In this document: positions 18,904 through 28,847 of the stretch, one piece after another
Layout: every line of letters starts with the position of its first letter
How positions within the stretch are numbered: the stretch's first letter is position 1
NCBI RefSeq assembly: GCF_003075045.1
Contig: NZ_QCZD01000002.1
Span: 248,001 to 312,000 of the forward strand
Reading direction: 5' to 3'
Length of the DNA stretch: 64,000 nt
DNA from: Maribacter litoralis
Lineage (GTDB): Bacteria > Bacteroidota > Bacteroidia > Flavobacteriales > Flavobacteriaceae
Position numbers and translations under genes: made by a program
The notes under the pieces: model-generated
Database searches by the model: none
The model's input: only the letters and a program-made list of their open reading frames with translations
Told to the model about the DNA's origin: nothing

Positions 18904-19584
18904 TTATTTCTTATCCCTTACCAAAATTTCATCGATCATTCCGTATTTAAGTGCTTCATCAGCCTTCATCCAGTAGTCACGGTCACTATCTTCACGTACT
19001 TTTTCGATGTCGGTACCAGAGTGTTCTGCAATGATTTGATAAAGTTCATCTTTCAACTTCAAGATTTCTCTAGCTGTAATTTCAATATCACTGGCCTGAC
19101 CCTGTGCACCACCTAACGGTTGGTGTATCATAACACGAGAATGTTGCAAACCACTACGTTTTCCTTTCTCGCCGGCACATAATAAAACAGCACCCATTGA
19201 AGCTGCCATACCAGTACATATGGTGGCTACATCTGGAGAAATAAACTGCATTGTATCATATATACCTAAACCGGCATAAACACTACCTCCTGGAGAGTTA
19301 ATGTAGATTTGAATATCCTTTTTGGCATCTACACTCGCCAAAAACAATAATTGTGCCTGTATAATGTTGGCAACCTGATCATTGATACCGGTTCCCATAA
19401 AAATGATGCGATCCATCATTAAACGCGAATAAACGTCCATTGCCACAACATTCATAGAACGTTCTTCTATAATGTTAGGCGTCATGTTCGTAGGGTACAT
19501 GCTGCTCATTATAGTATCGTAGTATGTACTGCTGATCCCTTGGTCGTTTATAGCGAAATTCTTGAATTCTTTTCCGTAATCCAT
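18904..19584 (-). CDS. clpP: ClpP, ATP-dependent Clp protease proteolytic subunit
   Basis: Serine protease subunit forming the ClpP barrel. In the 226 residues the nucleophile Ser is in [10 protein letters not shown] (near 129), the His in VMIHQPLGG and the Asp in DSDRDYWM, a complete triad. The N-terminus is about 30 residues longer than the E. coli mature form, as is common in Bacteroidota. It lies between tig and clpX, and the tig terminator precedes it. Confidence 0.97.
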   Translation of the reverse strand: MDYGKEFKNFAINDQGISSTYYDTIMSSMYPTNMTPNIIEERSMNVVAMDVYSRLMMDRIIFMGTGINDQVANIIQAQLLFLASVDAKKDIQIYINSPGGSVYAGLGIYDTMQFISPDVATICTGMAASMGAVLLCAGEKGKRSGLQHSRVMIHQPLGGAQGQASDIEITAREILKLKDELYQIIAEHSGTDIEKVREDSDRDYWMKADEALKYGMIDEILVRDKK

Positions 19585-19610
19585 AAATTGTATGTCTATA
19601 TTTTAGAGTA

Positions 19611-19644
19611 AAAAAAGGTGCCGAAAATTATATTTCCGGCACCG
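19611..19644 (-). terminator. Terminator downstream of tig
   Basis: Stem GGTGCCG (19617-19623) / CGGCACC (19637-19643); on the minus strand it is followed by a run of Ts. It separates tig from clpP, so clpP probably also has its own promoter or depends on read-through. Confidence 0.8.
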
Positions 19645-19671
19645 TAAAGATACTTAATTTATTGTTTGGAA

Positions 19672-20994
19672 TTATCCGTAAACTTCTTTCACGAAATTTT
19701 CATAGGTAACCTCCTTAGTCTTAAGGTTTGCCTTTTCTTTGTAAAGATTCAATAATTTTTGACTCATCAATTGTTCTGATAGTCTTTTTACCTCATCTTG
19801 GTTACCTAACACACGGGCAGCGATCGTATCCAACTCTTCTTCTTTTGGGTCTAACTGTCCAAATTGTGCCATTTGAGAACGAATAAATCCTTTTGAGAAT
19901 TCTTTCAACTCGTCAAACTGAACTTGTAGTTCATTGTCACGAATTATTTTACCTTCAATAAGTTGGTAACGTAAGCCTTTTTCTGATTTAGCATACTCTT
20001 CAGCTGCTTGTTCTTCCGATAATGGCTCTTCACCTGTCATTTGAATCCACTTGGTCAAGAAACCGGTAGGTAGTTCAAACTTGGTGTTTTCTATAAAGTA
20101 TTCAGTAACGTCGTTCAATAATTTTTGATCGGCCTGTTGCTCAAATTGTTTTTCAGAATCTTCTTTGATACGCTCTTTTAATTCCTTTTCAGATTTTACA
20201 CTATCAGGTCCAAAAAGTTTATCAAAAAGCTCTTGGTTTAATTCAGCAGCTTCTCTTTCGTTAATTTCAGAAATAGTAAAAGTTACCTCTATATCCAATG
20301 CTTCTGCTTTCTGTTGGTCTATACCTAAAGCGCTAGAAAGCATATGGTCTTCTTTAAAAAGACCTTTGGTTTTTAGAGTAACTTCATCACCGACTTTTTT
20401 GCCTTTTAGGGCATCTAAAGCTTTTTTGCTTTTTAATTTATCGGTTTCGATCATAGTTTTACTATCGATCTCTTCAGCTTCATTAACGAAAGTACCACTT
20501 ACTTCGTCGTTTTTGCTAACCTCATCTTTACTTACAAGCTTACCGTATTGTTTTTGAATACGCTCAACTTGTTCGTTCACCATTTTGTCGTCAGCTACAA
20601 TCTTGTACTGTGTAATGGCTTTTTTTGTTTTCAAAGAAACTTCAAAATCCGGAGCAAGACCTAATTCAAACTCAAATGCCAATTCGTCTTGATCCCAATC
20701 AAAATTATCCTGTTGTTTTGGTAAAGGGTTACCAAGAACATCTAATTTTTCTTCGGTAAGATATTTGTTAAGATTGTCTTGTAATAATTTGTTGACCTCA
20801 TCTACCAATACAGCTTTACCGTATTGCTTCTTTATAAGTCCCATAGGAACTTGGCCTTTTCTAAAACCAGGAATATTAGCTTGCTTCTTATAATCCTTTA
20901 AAATGGTGTCTACCTTATCTTGGTAATCTTCTTTTGTGATAGCAACTTTAACTACTGCATTTAAATCGTCTATCTGCTCTTTCGTAATATTCAT
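19672..20994 (-). CDS. tig: Trigger factor, ribosome-associated chaperone
   Basis: Ribosome-bound chaperone and peptidyl-prolyl isomerase. The ribosome-binding signature appears as IPGFRKGQVPMGLIKKQYG (residues about 39-57), close to the canonical GFRxGxxP motif. The PPIase region in the middle is poorly conserved (KDEVSGTFVNEAEE...), which is usual for Bacteroidota trigger factors, and the long helical C-terminal arms follow. Length is 440 residues, normal for the family. First gene of the tig-clpP-clpX block. Confidence 0.95.
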   Translation of the reverse strand: MNITKEQIDDLNAVVKVAITKEDYQDKVDTILKDYKKQANIPGFRKGQVPMGLIKKQYGKAVLVDEVNKLLQDNLNKYLTEEKLDVLGNPLPKQQDNFDWDQDELAFEFELGLAPDFEVSLKTKKAITQYKIVADDKMVNEQVERIQKQYGKLVSKDEVSKNDEVSGTFVNEAEEIDSKTMIETDKLKSKKALDALKGKKVGDEVTLKTKGLFKEDHMLSSALGIDQQKAEALDIEVTFTISEINEREAAELNQELFDKLFGPDSVKSEKELKERIKEDSEKQFEQQADQKLLNDVTEYFIENTKFELPTGFLTKWIQMTGEEPLSEEQAAEEYAKSEKGLRYQLIEGKIIRDNELQVQFDELKEFSKGFIRSQMAQFGQLDPKEEELDTIAARVLGNQDEVKRLSEQLMSQKLLNLYKEKANLKTKEVTYENFVKEVYG

Positions 20995-21094
20995 TCCTTA
21001 ATATCTATTTGCATGTGTAAAATGGGATGCAAAAATACTACATTTTACAAAGTCAACCAATTTTTTAAAGTATTGAATTTCAAATCACAAGCAA

Positions 21095-21442
21095 CTATGA
21101 CTTGTCTTCTTTTAACAGTGAAAAAAAGATTGATTGTAAAAAAGATAGCAAGAGGCTAAAAATCAATGCCCACCAAATATTTCCTACGGCAAAACCATCT
21201 ATAAGATTGTCTGCCAAAAGAATCATTAAAGCGTTTATGATCAGTAAAAAAAGACCAAAAGTTATTACCGTTACGGGTAATGTTAGTATTACCAGTATGG
21301 GTTTTACCAATAAATTTAGAATACTCAGTACAACGGTAACTATAATTGCGGTCAAGTAACCATCTACCGATACGTTGGGCAATACATTTGCTAAAATGAT
21401 TACGGCAAGTGCGCTTAAAAGAATTCTTAATATTAGTTTCAT
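21095..21442 (-). CDS. Phage-holin-family IV membrane protein (YvlD-like)
   Basis: A 115-residue protein with four hydrophobic helices and the characteristic LNLLVKPILVILTLPVTVITFGLFLLIINALMI-type region (about 41-75). Despite the family name there is no phage gene nearby, and members such as YvlD are normal chromosomal membrane proteins of unknown function linked to envelope stress in some bacteria. It is 32 bases downstream of a hydrolase gene and may be the last gene of the pdxJ unit. Confidence 0.8.
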   Translation of the reverse strand: MKLILRILLSALAVIILANVLPNVSVDGYLTAIIVTVVLSILNLLVKPILVILTLPVTVITFGLFLLIINALMILLADNLIDGFAVGNIWWALIFSLLLSFLQSIFFSLLKEDKS

Positions 21443-21474
21443 AATGTTGGTTTTAGATGATATAAGATAAGCGT

Positions 21475-22251
21475 TTAGTCTCTATTAAAAAAGTTGAGCG
21501 ATTTTTCAAAGAATTGTTTTGGATTTTCAGCGTGCAACCAGTGCCCGGCATTATCGATAGTTTCTACGCTAGCCTTTGGAAAATGTCTGTGAATAATTTC
21601 AAAATCATTTTGAGTTACATATTCAGATTTATCTCCTCTTAAAAATAGGGTAGGTCCGTCAAAACTATCCGTACTGTTGATATTGTCGCCAATATCTTCC
21701 ATTTTTTTACTTAACACCTCTAGGTTAAATTTAAAGCGCAGTTTTTTATTTTCATCCCTATCAAGGTTTTTTAATAAGAACTGACGTATTCCCGGGTTTG
21801 ATAGATGTTTTTTTAACTGCTCATCGGCATCTCTTCTTGATTTTAAATTGGTGGTGTCAATGGCATTTAGGCCATTGATGATGTCTTGATGATGAGGCGG
21901 GTAATATTTAGGAGCAATATCTGCAATCAGTAATTGGTTTACACGCTCGGGATGACTGCAAGCAAATTGCATGGCGGTTTTGCCCCCCATGGAATGACCA
22001 ATTATAGCGGTGCTTTCAATATTATGTGCGTCTAAATAATTTAGAAAATCGTTGGCTAAAATGTCATAATTAAAATCTGGAGAATGAAAACTTTTACCAT
22101 GATTTCTTTGGTCTATTAAGTGAACACAAAAACCATGTTCCGCATATTGTGCGCCTAAAGTTTTCCAATTATCCAACATACCTAAAAACCCGTGTAAAAT
22201 ACACAGTGGTTTTCCTTGCCCTAAAATTACCGAATGTAAGATCTGTTTCAT
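21475..22251 (-). CDS. Alpha/beta-hydrolase (YbfF-like esterase)
   Basis: A 258-residue hydrolase. Visible are the oxyanion [14 protein letters not shown] near 20, DQRNHGKS, the nucleophile elbow [10 protein letters not shown] (Ser near 95), the acid in [11 protein letters not shown] and the His in NAGHWLHAE. This pattern matches YbfF/YchF-type esterases that act on short acyl esters or acyl-CoA. The start overlaps the pdxJ stop by four bases (ATGA), so the two are translationally coupled. Confidence 0.88.
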   Translation of the reverse strand: MKQILHSVILGQGKPLCILHGFLGMLDNWKTLGAQYAEHGFCVHLIDQRNHGKSFHSPDFNYDILANDFLNYLDAHNIESTAIIGHSMGGKTAMQFACSHPERVNQLLIADIAPKYYPPHHQDIINGLNAIDTTNLKSRRDADEQLKKHLSNPGIRQFLLKNLDRDENKKLRFKFNLEVLSKKMEDIGDNINSTDSFDGPTLFLRGDKSEYVTQNDFEIIHRHFPKASVETIDNAGHWLHAENPKQFFEKSLNFFNRD

Positions 22252-22961
22252 TTTAATCGTTGTAAGTACATGTTTACCACATTGTCCAATCCTAAATAAA
22301 GAGCTTCACTAATTAATGCGTGACCAATGGAAACCTCTAGTAAGTTAGGTATGTTTTGAGCAAAATATTTAATATTGTCCAAGCTAAGGTCGTGACCTGC
22401 ATTGATGCCTAAACCTAGCTCATTTGCTTTTTTTGCGGCCTCTATAAATGGTCGAATAGCTTTTTCCTTATCATTTTCATAATCGGTGGCGTAGCTTTCG
22501 GTGTAAAGTTCAATACGATCGGTGCCTACAGTTTTAGCTCCTTCGATCATTTTTGGGTCGGGGTCTACAAAAATTGACGTTCTAATTCCGGCAGATTTAA
22601 AAGTTTTAATAACGTCGGTTAAAAATTCTTTATGTGCTATAGTGTCCCAGCCTGCATTAGAGGTTATTGCATCAACTGAATCTGGTACTAAGGTTACTTG
22701 TTCTGGTTTGACCTCAAGTACCAACTCGATAAATTTTGAAATAGGGTTACCCTCTATGTTGAATTCCGTTTTAACGATTTTCTTCAAGTCCCTGGCATCT
22801 TGATACCTTATGTGTCTTTCATCGGGTCTTGGGTGTATGGTTATGCCTTGTCCTCCAAAACTTTCTATGTCAGTAGCTACCTTAAGTAAATTTGGAACAT
22901 TACCACCGCGGGCATTTCTAAGTGTTGCAATTTTGTTAACGTTTACGCTAAGTTTTGTCAT
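22248..22961 (-). CDS. pdxJ: Pyridoxine 5'-phosphate synthase PdxJ
   Basis: Last step of de novo vitamin B6 synthesis, condensing 1-deoxyxylulose-5-phosphate with 3-amino-2-oxopropyl phosphate. The 237-residue TIM barrel shows [40 protein letters not shown], and ELYTESYA, and the C-terminal [14 protein letters not shown] with [12 protein letters not shown]. It is divergent from the CBS-domain gene. A four-base overlap with the hydrolase points to a shared transcript. Confidence 0.97.
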   Translation of the reverse strand: MTKLSVNVNKIATLRNARGGNVPNLLKVATDIESFGGQGITIHPRPDERHIRYQDARDLKKIVKTEFNIEGNPISKFIELVLEVKPEQVTLVPDSVDAITSNAGWDTIAHKEFLTDVIKTFKSAGIRTSIFVDPDPKMIEGAKTVGTDRIELYTESYATDYENDKEKAIRPFIEAAKKANELGLGINAGHDLSLDNIKYFAQNIPNLLEVSIGHALISEALYLGLDNVVNMYLQRLK

Positions 22962-23053
22962 TATGTCTTATTTAGCTTTTAAGAGCCTCAAAAATACAAA
23001 TAAGGCACACCTTTTGATATTATTAATTGTTATTTTGCGTTATAAATAGGCTT

Positions 23054-23710
23054 ATGCATATTCAAGAACATATCATTACGAACTTACCGGTATTCGACAT
23101 TAAGGATACTTCTGAAAAAATATTGGAATTTTTTCACGATACCACCTATTCCCATATTGCCATTTTAGAAGAAGGGCGATTTTTGGGGCTGTTCTCAGAG
23201 ATTGATGCTGACGGACTTATGCCTGACTCGAAAATAGAGGATTTTAGGTATGAGCTGCAAAGTTTCTTTGCTCGTAGAGAGACCAATTGGTTAGATGTTT
23301 TAGAGGTTTTTGCACGTAATGAAGCTAATTTGTTGCCTATTTTAAACGAGAAAGAAGAGGTGGTAGGGTATTATTGTCTTACCGATATTGTTGCAGAGTT
23401 TATTGATACACCTTTTTTTACCGACCCAGGTAGTATACTAGTTGTAGCAACGGGCATTAAAGATTATTCCTTTAGTGAGATTGCACAGATTGTAGAAAGT
23501 AATAATGCAAAGCTAATCGGTGGTTTTATTACCGATACCCAAAATGATATAGTTCAAGTAACCTTAAAGATTACGGCGAATAATTATAATAAGGTAGTGC
23601 AAACTTTTAGACGTTACAATTATCATATTTTATTCGGTAATAGTGATGACGAGTTTCTTGAAGACCTAAAAAAACGATCGGACTACTTGGATAAATACCT
23701 TAATGTATAA
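23054..23710 (+). CDS. CBS-domain protein
   Basis: A 219-residue cytoplasmic protein starting MHIQEHIITNLP. Its N-terminal half is a CBS pair (FDIKDTSEKILEFFHDTTYSHIAILEEGRFLGLFSEIDADGLM; then LLPILNEKEEVVGYYCLTDIV). The C-terminal half looks like an ACT-like regulatory region (GSILVVATGIKDYSFSEIAQIVESNNA). CBS pairs usually bind adenosyl nucleotides. The end overlaps the possible nadK start region by a few bases, so nucleotide sensing linked to NAD kinase is a reasonable inference. A TTG start further upstream is not needed. Confidence 0.83.
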   Translation: MHIQEHIITNLPVFDIKDTSEKILEFFHDTTYSHIAILEEGRFLGLFSEIDADGLMPDSKIEDFRYELQSFFARRETNWLDVLEVFARNEANLLPILNEKEEVVGYYCLTDIVAEFIDTPFFTDPGSILVVATGIKDYSFSEIAQIVESNNAKLIGGFITDTQNDIVQVTLKITANNYNKVVQTFRRYNYHILFGNSDDEFLEDLKKRSDYLDKYLNV

Positions 23711-23711
23711 T

Positions 23712-24593
23712 ATGAAAGTAGCTGTATACGGTCAAACTTATCAAGATAATGCTATTGAATACCTCATTGAACTGTTAGATGAGTTAAAAAAGGTATCTGC
23801 CAAAGTTTTTATAGAGAAAGATTTTTACGATCTCTACAGCGCTAGGGATAACTCAGAGATATTTCCGGTTTTTACATTGAACCAAGGTTTGGATTCCACT
23901 TTTGACATGTTCGTTAGTTTTGGTGGTGATGGTACTATATTAAGAGCTACAACTTTTGTTCGAGATTTAGGTATTCCTATTGTTGGTGTAAATACCGGTA
24001 GACTAGGCTTTTTATCGACCTTTAAAAAAGAAGATGTTCGTAAGGTGGTGCAAGAGTTTAAACAAGGTGCCTATACCGTTGTTGAGCGTAGTTTGGTTCA
24101 GCTGAATACCGAGAAATTGGATGCGGAATTTGGTGATTTGAATTTTGCGCTAAACGAAATTACAGTAAGTAGAAAGGAAACGACCTCTATGATTACGGTT
24201 GAAACCTATTTGAATAATGAATACCTTACTTCGTATTGGGCAGACGGACTTATAATTTCTACCCCAACCGGGTCAACGGGTTATTCACTAAGTTGTGGGG
24301 GTCCGGTTATTGTTCCTACGGCAAAGTCATTGGTGTTGACACCTATAGCACCACATAATTTAAATGCTAGACCATTGGTTATCTCAGATGATACGGTAAT
24401 TAGATTAAAAGTGTCGGGAAGAGAAGATAATCATTTGGTGTCGTTAGACTCAAGAATTGCTTCTTTGGAAAATGGAGAGGAGATTACCATTAGCAAGGCT
24501 CCCTACACTATAAAAATGATAGAATATACTTCAGAAAGTTTTTTAAAGACCTTAAGGAATAAGCTTCTTTGGGGTGAGGATAGGAGAAATTGA
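23712..24593 (+). CDS. nadK: NAD kinase
   Basis: Phosphorylates NAD to NADP. The 293 residues starting MKVAVYGQTYQ contain the diagnostic GGDGTILRA near residue 72, NTGRLGFLSTF, the NEITVSR segment, and DGLIISTPTGSTGYSLSCGGP near 180-200 with the conserved Thr/Gly/Ser loop. A start at 23703 (ATG, three codons earlier, overlapping the CBS stop) is equally possible and would add MYN. It is followed by a 110-base gap and then the PorG-like gene. Confidence 0.96.
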   Translation: MKVAVYGQTYQDNAIEYLIELLDELKKVSAKVFIEKDFYDLYSARDNSEIFPVFTLNQGLDSTFDMFVSFGGDGTILRATTFVRDLGIPIVGVNTGRLGFLSTFKKEDVRKVVQEFKQGAYTVVERSLVQLNTEKLDAEFGDLNFALNEITVSRKETTSMITVETYLNNEYLTSYWADGLIISTPTGSTGYSLSCGGPVIVPTAKSLVLTPIAPHNLNARPLVISDDTVIRLKVSGREDNHLVSLDSRIASLENGEEITISKAPYTIKMIEYTSESFLKTLRNKLLWGEDRRN

Positions 24594-24703
24594 GTCCGCT
24601 TTTAAACAATAAATGACTTCAATCGCTGTTTATCCTTTGAGAACACAAAAATTACTGTGCCGGTTTTAAAAGCTTTGGTGCCGTTATTTATAAAATCTAT
24701 TCT

Positions 24704-25390
24704 ATGCGTTATATAACGTTATTAATACTACTTTTTTCATTTTCCGGTTTGCAAGCGCAGACATATGAAGTGGGTATTTTTGCAGGTGGAGCCAATACTA
24801 TCAGTGATGTGGGTAGAACTAACTATATTTTACCTTCTGATATTGCTTTTGGGGGATTGTTCAAATGGAATATTAGTAAAAGATATGCGTGGCGGGGTAG
24901 CCTAACTTATGGGCAGTTTACCGCAGATGACAACAAATCTAGCTCTACAGCAAGACAGCAAAGAGGGTATGTGGTCGATAATTCTATTTTAGAAGGCTCG
25001 GTAGGATTGGAATTTAATTTTGTTGAATATAATTTACATAAACTAGGTCCTGCATTTACACCATACTTATATACGGGTCTTACCTATTTTAGATATGATT
25101 ACCAGTATTTTAACGGTGGGGTTTTACAAGAAATTAATCAAAAAGAAGGAAGCTTTGCCGTACCAATGACGGTCGGTTTTAAGTATCGTATCAATCAGTT
25201 TCTTATTTTTGGTGGCGAAATAGGGGCTAGGTATACCTTTACGGATAACTTAGATGGTAGTAATCCAGAAGGTTCTAACTTTGAAGAATTCCAGTTTGGA
25301 AACATATTTAGTGATGACTGGTATGTTTTTTCGGGTTTAACCTTAACCTATACTTTTGGCAGAAAGCCTTGTATGGATTGTTTTGAGTAA
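24704..25390 (+). CDS. porG: PorG-like outer-membrane barrel (DUF6089)
   Basis: A 228-residue protein with signal peptide (MRYITLLILLFSFSGLQAQ) and an 8-stranded-barrel-like pattern of alternating beta segments (YEVGIFAGGANTISDVGR; WRGSLTYGQFTADD; FGGEIGARYTFTDNLD). The ending GRKPCMDCFE contains the CxxC-type C-terminal pair seen in DUF6089 proteins. PorG of the type IX secretion system belongs to this family, and its usual neighbours uppS and bamA follow at 8 and 4 bases. I infer a T9SS role; a generic outer-membrane barrel is the alternative. Confidence 0.72.
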   Translation: MRYITLLILLFSFSGLQAQTYEVGIFAGGANTISDVGRTNYILPSDIAFGGLFKWNISKRYAWRGSLTYGQFTADDNKSSSTARQQRGYVVDNSILEGSVGLEFNFVEYNLHKLGPAFTPYLYTGLTYFRYDYQYFNGGVLQEINQKEGSFAVPMTVGFKYRINQFLIFGGEIGARYTFTDNLDGSNPEGSNFEEFQFGNIFSDDWYVFSGLTLTYTFGRKPCMDCFE

Positions 25391-25398
25391 TTATAAAG

Positions 25399-26139
25399 AT
25401 GAGCGATAGTAACGAAATTGATAAGTTGAATGTTCCAAAGCACCTTGCCATTATTATGGACGGTAATGGTAGATGGGCAAAGGAACGTGGTAAACTTAGG
25501 GTTTTTGGTCATGAGCATGGCGTAAAAACCGTTAGAATTGTTGTAGAACAATGCGCTCAATTAAAAATAGATTTTCTTACATTATATACTTTTTCAACTG
25601 AAAATTGGAACAGACCAAAGGTAGAGGTGCAAACACTTATGCGCCTTTTGGTTTCATCTTTAAAGAAAGAACTTAAAACTTTTAACAAAAATAACATACG
25701 TTTAAATACCATTGGTAATATAGATGCCTTGCCTGCAAAAGCTTATAAAGAGTTGGTTGATGTAATGGACCAGACTAAGCAAAACACAGGGATGACATTG
25801 ACTCTTGCCCTTAGTTATGGGGCTCGCGAAGAGCTGCAATCTATGGTGAAAGAGATCAGTACCAAAGTTAAAAATAATATAATTTCAATTGAAAACATTG
25901 ACCAAGACATTATAAATAGCCATCTTTACACGCATGATTTGCCTGACGTAGACTTACTTATCCGTACTAGTGGAGAACATCGGATCAGTAATTTTTTATT
26001 ATGGCAGATAGCTTATGCGGAGTTATATTTTATTGATGTATATTGGCCTGATTTTAGAGAGCATCACTTAGTGGAGGCCATCAAGAACTACCAGAACAGA
26101 GAACGAAGATTTGGAAAAACTAGCGAACAACTCACTTAA
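25399..26139 (+). CDS. uppS: Isoprenyl transferase (undecaprenyl diphosphate synthase)
   Basis: Cis-prenyltransferase making the C55 lipid carrier for peptidoglycan and other surface glycans. The 246 residues contain HLAIIMDGNGRWAKERG (catalytic Asp near 20), the substrate-binding FGHEHGVKTV, YTFSTENW, and the C-terminal DLLIRTSGEHRISNFLLWQ and ELYFIDVYWPDF. All family motifs are present. It is translationally close to bamA, 4 bases downstream. Confidence 0.97.
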   Translation: MSDSNEIDKLNVPKHLAIIMDGNGRWAKERGKLRVFGHEHGVKTVRIVVEQCAQLKIDFLTLYTFSTENWNRPKVEVQTLMRLLVSSLKKELKTFNKNNIRLNTIGNIDALPAKAYKELVDVMDQTKQNTGMTLTLALSYGAREELQSMVKEISTKVKNNIISIENIDQDIINSHLYTHDLPDVDLLIRTSGEHRISNFLLWQIAYAELYFIDVYWPDFREHHLVEAIKNYQNRERRFGKTSEQLT

Positions 26140-26143
26140 AGAT

Positions 26144-28744
26144 ATGACTAGGTTCATATCCTTGAACCAATTTTTAACCACCCTTTTATTTTTAACCACC
26201 TTTATCGCCGCTGCACAGGATTCCTATGAAGATGGCAAAAGTTATATTTTGGGAGGGTTAGATGTAACTGGTCTTCAAAGTTATAACGAACAAACGGTTA
26301 AAACTTACACAGGTTTAAGAGTTGGGCAACCAATTACTTTACCAGGAGAACAAATTAGTGAGGTCATTAAAAAACTATGGGGTCTTGAACTTTTTAGTGA
26401 AATAGATATTTTTATTACTAATATTGAGGAGAATACTGTTTTCTTAGAACTGAATATTATAGAAAGACCTACCCTTAGTAATGTTAAGTTTTATGGGGTT
26501 AAAAAAGGTAAGCTTGAAAGCCTTATTCAAGATACAGACCTTAAAAAAGGAAAAAAGATCACTGAAAGCTTAATTTCCAACTCTAAAAACTACATCACCA
26601 ATAAGTACAAAAAACAAGGCTACTTAAATGCCGAAGTTAATATTGCCACTTCTAAAGATACGACAGGTACTAACACCCAATATATGGTTGTTAATGTTAA
26701 AAAGGGTGATAAAGTAAAAATTAGAAGTATTGATTTTGAGGGTAACGAACAATTATCCGACAAGAAATTACGCAAAGCATTAAAAAATACAAAGCAGAAG
26801 AAATTAGGTAGATTCTGGAAAAAATCGAAATACATTCAAGAGGACTATGAAGAGGATCTTGATTTGTTGATCGATAAATTTGCTGAAAACGGTTATCGCG
26901 ATGCTCGTGTTATATCAGATTCTGTAATAAGGGTAGATGAAAATAATATCGATTTAAAGATAACAGTAGAGGAAGGTGATAAATACTACTTTGGTGATAT
27001 TGATTTTGTTGGTAATACCGTATACACCGATCGTCAATTAAACCAAGTGCTTGGTATTAAAAAGGGCGATACATATAACGGTGTATTAATGCGTGAAAGA
27101 ATTGCCGATAATTCTAAACCGGACCCTAATGATGTCACTAGTTTGTATCAAAATAATGGTTATTTGTTCTCGACTATTAATCCTGTAGAAATTTCTGCCG
27201 CTAATGATACTATTGATTTTGAAATTAGGATTATAGAAGGTAAAGAAACGTTTTTAAATCATGTAACCGTTTCTGGTAATGATAAGACAAATGACCATGT
27301 CATCTATCGTGAACTGCGTACAAGACCAGGTCAAAAGTATAATAAGGCAGATATTATCAGAAGTATTCGTGAACTAGGTCAGTTGGGCTTTTTCGATGCT
27401 GAACAAATTACTCCAGATGTATTGAACGCCAATCCTAATGAGGGTACTGTAGATTTAGCTTGGAGCCTGGTAGAATCTGGGTCAAGTCAAATTGAACTAC
27501 AAGGTGGTTATGGTGGCGGTGGCTTCATTGGTACTTTGGGGCTGTCATTCAGTAACTTCTCTATTCAGAACTTATTTAATGGTGAAAAGTATAAACCGGT
27601 ACCAATGGGTGATGGACAAACCTTTGCACTGCGTTTACAGGCAAGTCAAACGTATAGAGTCTATAGCTTAAATTTTGCTGAGCCATGGTTGGGTGGTAAA
27701 AAGCCGGTACGTTTTAACCTTAGTATGTCTAGAACACAGCAATTTGCTGCTCAATATGATAGCAGTGGAGATATAGATGTTAAAAAAGATCAACAATTTT
27801 CTATTACGGGTATTACTGCTGGTTTGGCAAAACGTGTACAATGGCCAGATGATTTCTTTACCATTTCACATTCCTTAAGTTACCAGTTATATGATTTTAG
27901 GAACTATAATATTGGTCTATTCAACTTTGGTGATGGTAAGGCAAATTCATTAGCGTATACTTTTGGTATCTCAAGAAATGCGACACAAGGTGGTAGAATT
28001 TTCCCAAGAGGTGGTTCTAATTTTGAGATTAGTGCCAAGTTTACGCCACCATGGTCTTTATTCAGTGATAAGGATTATAGAGAATTGAAAGATAGATCAG
28101 ATGAGTTAGAGGATCAAAAGAATTCTGTTGGTTTAACATCAGTTGAGCAAGCTGAATTAGAAGATTTAGATCAAGAGAGATTTAGATGGTTAGAATATTA
28201 TAAGGTGAAATTTAAGGGAGACTGGTATACTACTTTGGTAGATAAATTAGTTCTTCGTAGTAATGCTGAATTCGGTTTCTTGGGTAACTATAATAGTGCC
28301 GTTGGTGATGTGCCTTTCGAAAGGTTTTACGTGGGTGGTGACGGTTTAGGTAACTTTACATTAGATGGTAGGGATGTTGTTCAATTAAGAGGTTACGACA
28401 ACCAATCTATTACTCCGTATTCAGATGGAGCAACTTCACCCGATGGTGCATTAATTTATAATAAATTCTCTTTAGAGTTAAGATATCCGTTAACATTAAA
28501 ACCTTCTGCATCTATTTATGGACTAGCATTTTTAGAAGGTGGTAATGCCTTCAACAATTTTCAAGAGTTTAATCCGTTTGAATTAAAACGATCGGCCGGT
28601 GTGGGGCTGCGTATCTTTATGCCAGCATTTGGTTTGTTGGGTATTGATTTTGGTTATGGGTTCGACGAGGATCTTGTACCAACTTCTGCAGGGCAAGGGC
28701 CAAGCGGATGGCAAACACACTTCATCATTGGTCAACAGTTTTAA
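26144..28744 (+). CDS. bamA: Outer-membrane protein assembly factor BamA
   Basis: Inserts beta-barrel proteins into the outer membrane. With start ATG 26144 it is 866 residues: a signal peptide (MTRFISLNQFLTTLLFL...A), about five POTRA repeats (residues about 30-430), and a C-terminal Omp85 barrel from about 445. The lid-lock motif region GGRIFPRGGSN and RGYDNQSITPYSDG are visible and the protein ends in Phe. A charged insertion (KDRSDELEDQKNS ... LEDLDQERF, about 655-690) is predicted to be an extracellular helical loop, common in flavobacterial BamA. An in-frame start 33 bases earlier overlaps uppS and lacks a clean signal peptide. Confidence 0.96.
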   Translation: MTRFISLNQFLTTLLFLTTFIAAAQDSYEDGKSYILGGLDVTGLQSYNEQTVKTYTGLRVGQPITLPGEQISEVIKKLWGLELFSEIDIFITNIEENTVFLELNIIERPTLSNVKFYGVKKGKLESLIQDTDLKKGKKITESLISNSKNYITNKYKKQGYLNAEVNIATSKDTTGTNTQYMVVNVKKGDKVKIRSIDFEGNEQLSDKKLRKALKNTKQKKLGRFWKKSKYIQEDYEEDLDLLIDKFAENGYRDARVISDSVIRVDENNIDLKITVEEGDKYYFGDIDFVGNTVYTDRQLNQVLGIKKGDTYNGVLMRERIADNSKPDPNDVTSLYQNNGYLFSTINPVEISAANDTIDFEIRIIEGKETFLNHVTVSGNDKTNDHVIYRELRTRPGQKYNKADIIRSIRELGQLGFFDAEQITPDVLNANPNEGTVDLAWSLVESGSSQIELQGGYGGGGFIGTLGLSFSNFSIQNLFNGEKYKPVPMGDGQTFALRLQASQTYRVYSLNFAEPWLGGKKPVRFNLSMSRTQQFAAQYDSSGDIDVKKDQQFSITGITAGLAKRVQWPDDFFTISHSLSYQLYDFRNYNIGLFNFGDGKANSLAYTFGISRNATQGGRIFPRGGSNFEISAKFTPPWSLFSDKDYRELKDRSDELEDQKNSVGLTSVEQAELEDLDQERFRWLEYYKVKFKGDWYTTLVDKLVLRSNAEFGFLGNYNSAVGDVPFERFYVGGDGLGNFTLDGRDVVQLRGYDNQSITPYSDGATSPDGALIYNKFSLELRYPLTLKPSASIYGLAFLEGGNAFNNFQEFNPFELKRSAGVGLRIFMPAFGLLGIDFGYGFDEDLVPTSAGQGPSGWQTHFIIGQQF

Positions 28745-28847
28745 TTTTCATTGAATTATTACAATCGTTCAATATGCTAATTCTTTAGTTTTAAAAGATT
28801 TAGTAATTTTGGCACGATATTTTCTATAGGATTAAACGACATTAACA

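Noticed and set aside
21095..21442. Holin-family protein as sign of a prophage
   Set aside because: No other phage gene is near it, and the neighbours are core metabolic genes.
23027..23053. TTG start extending the CBS protein by nine residues
   Set aside because: The ATG at 23054 is closer to the usual N-terminus of such proteins.
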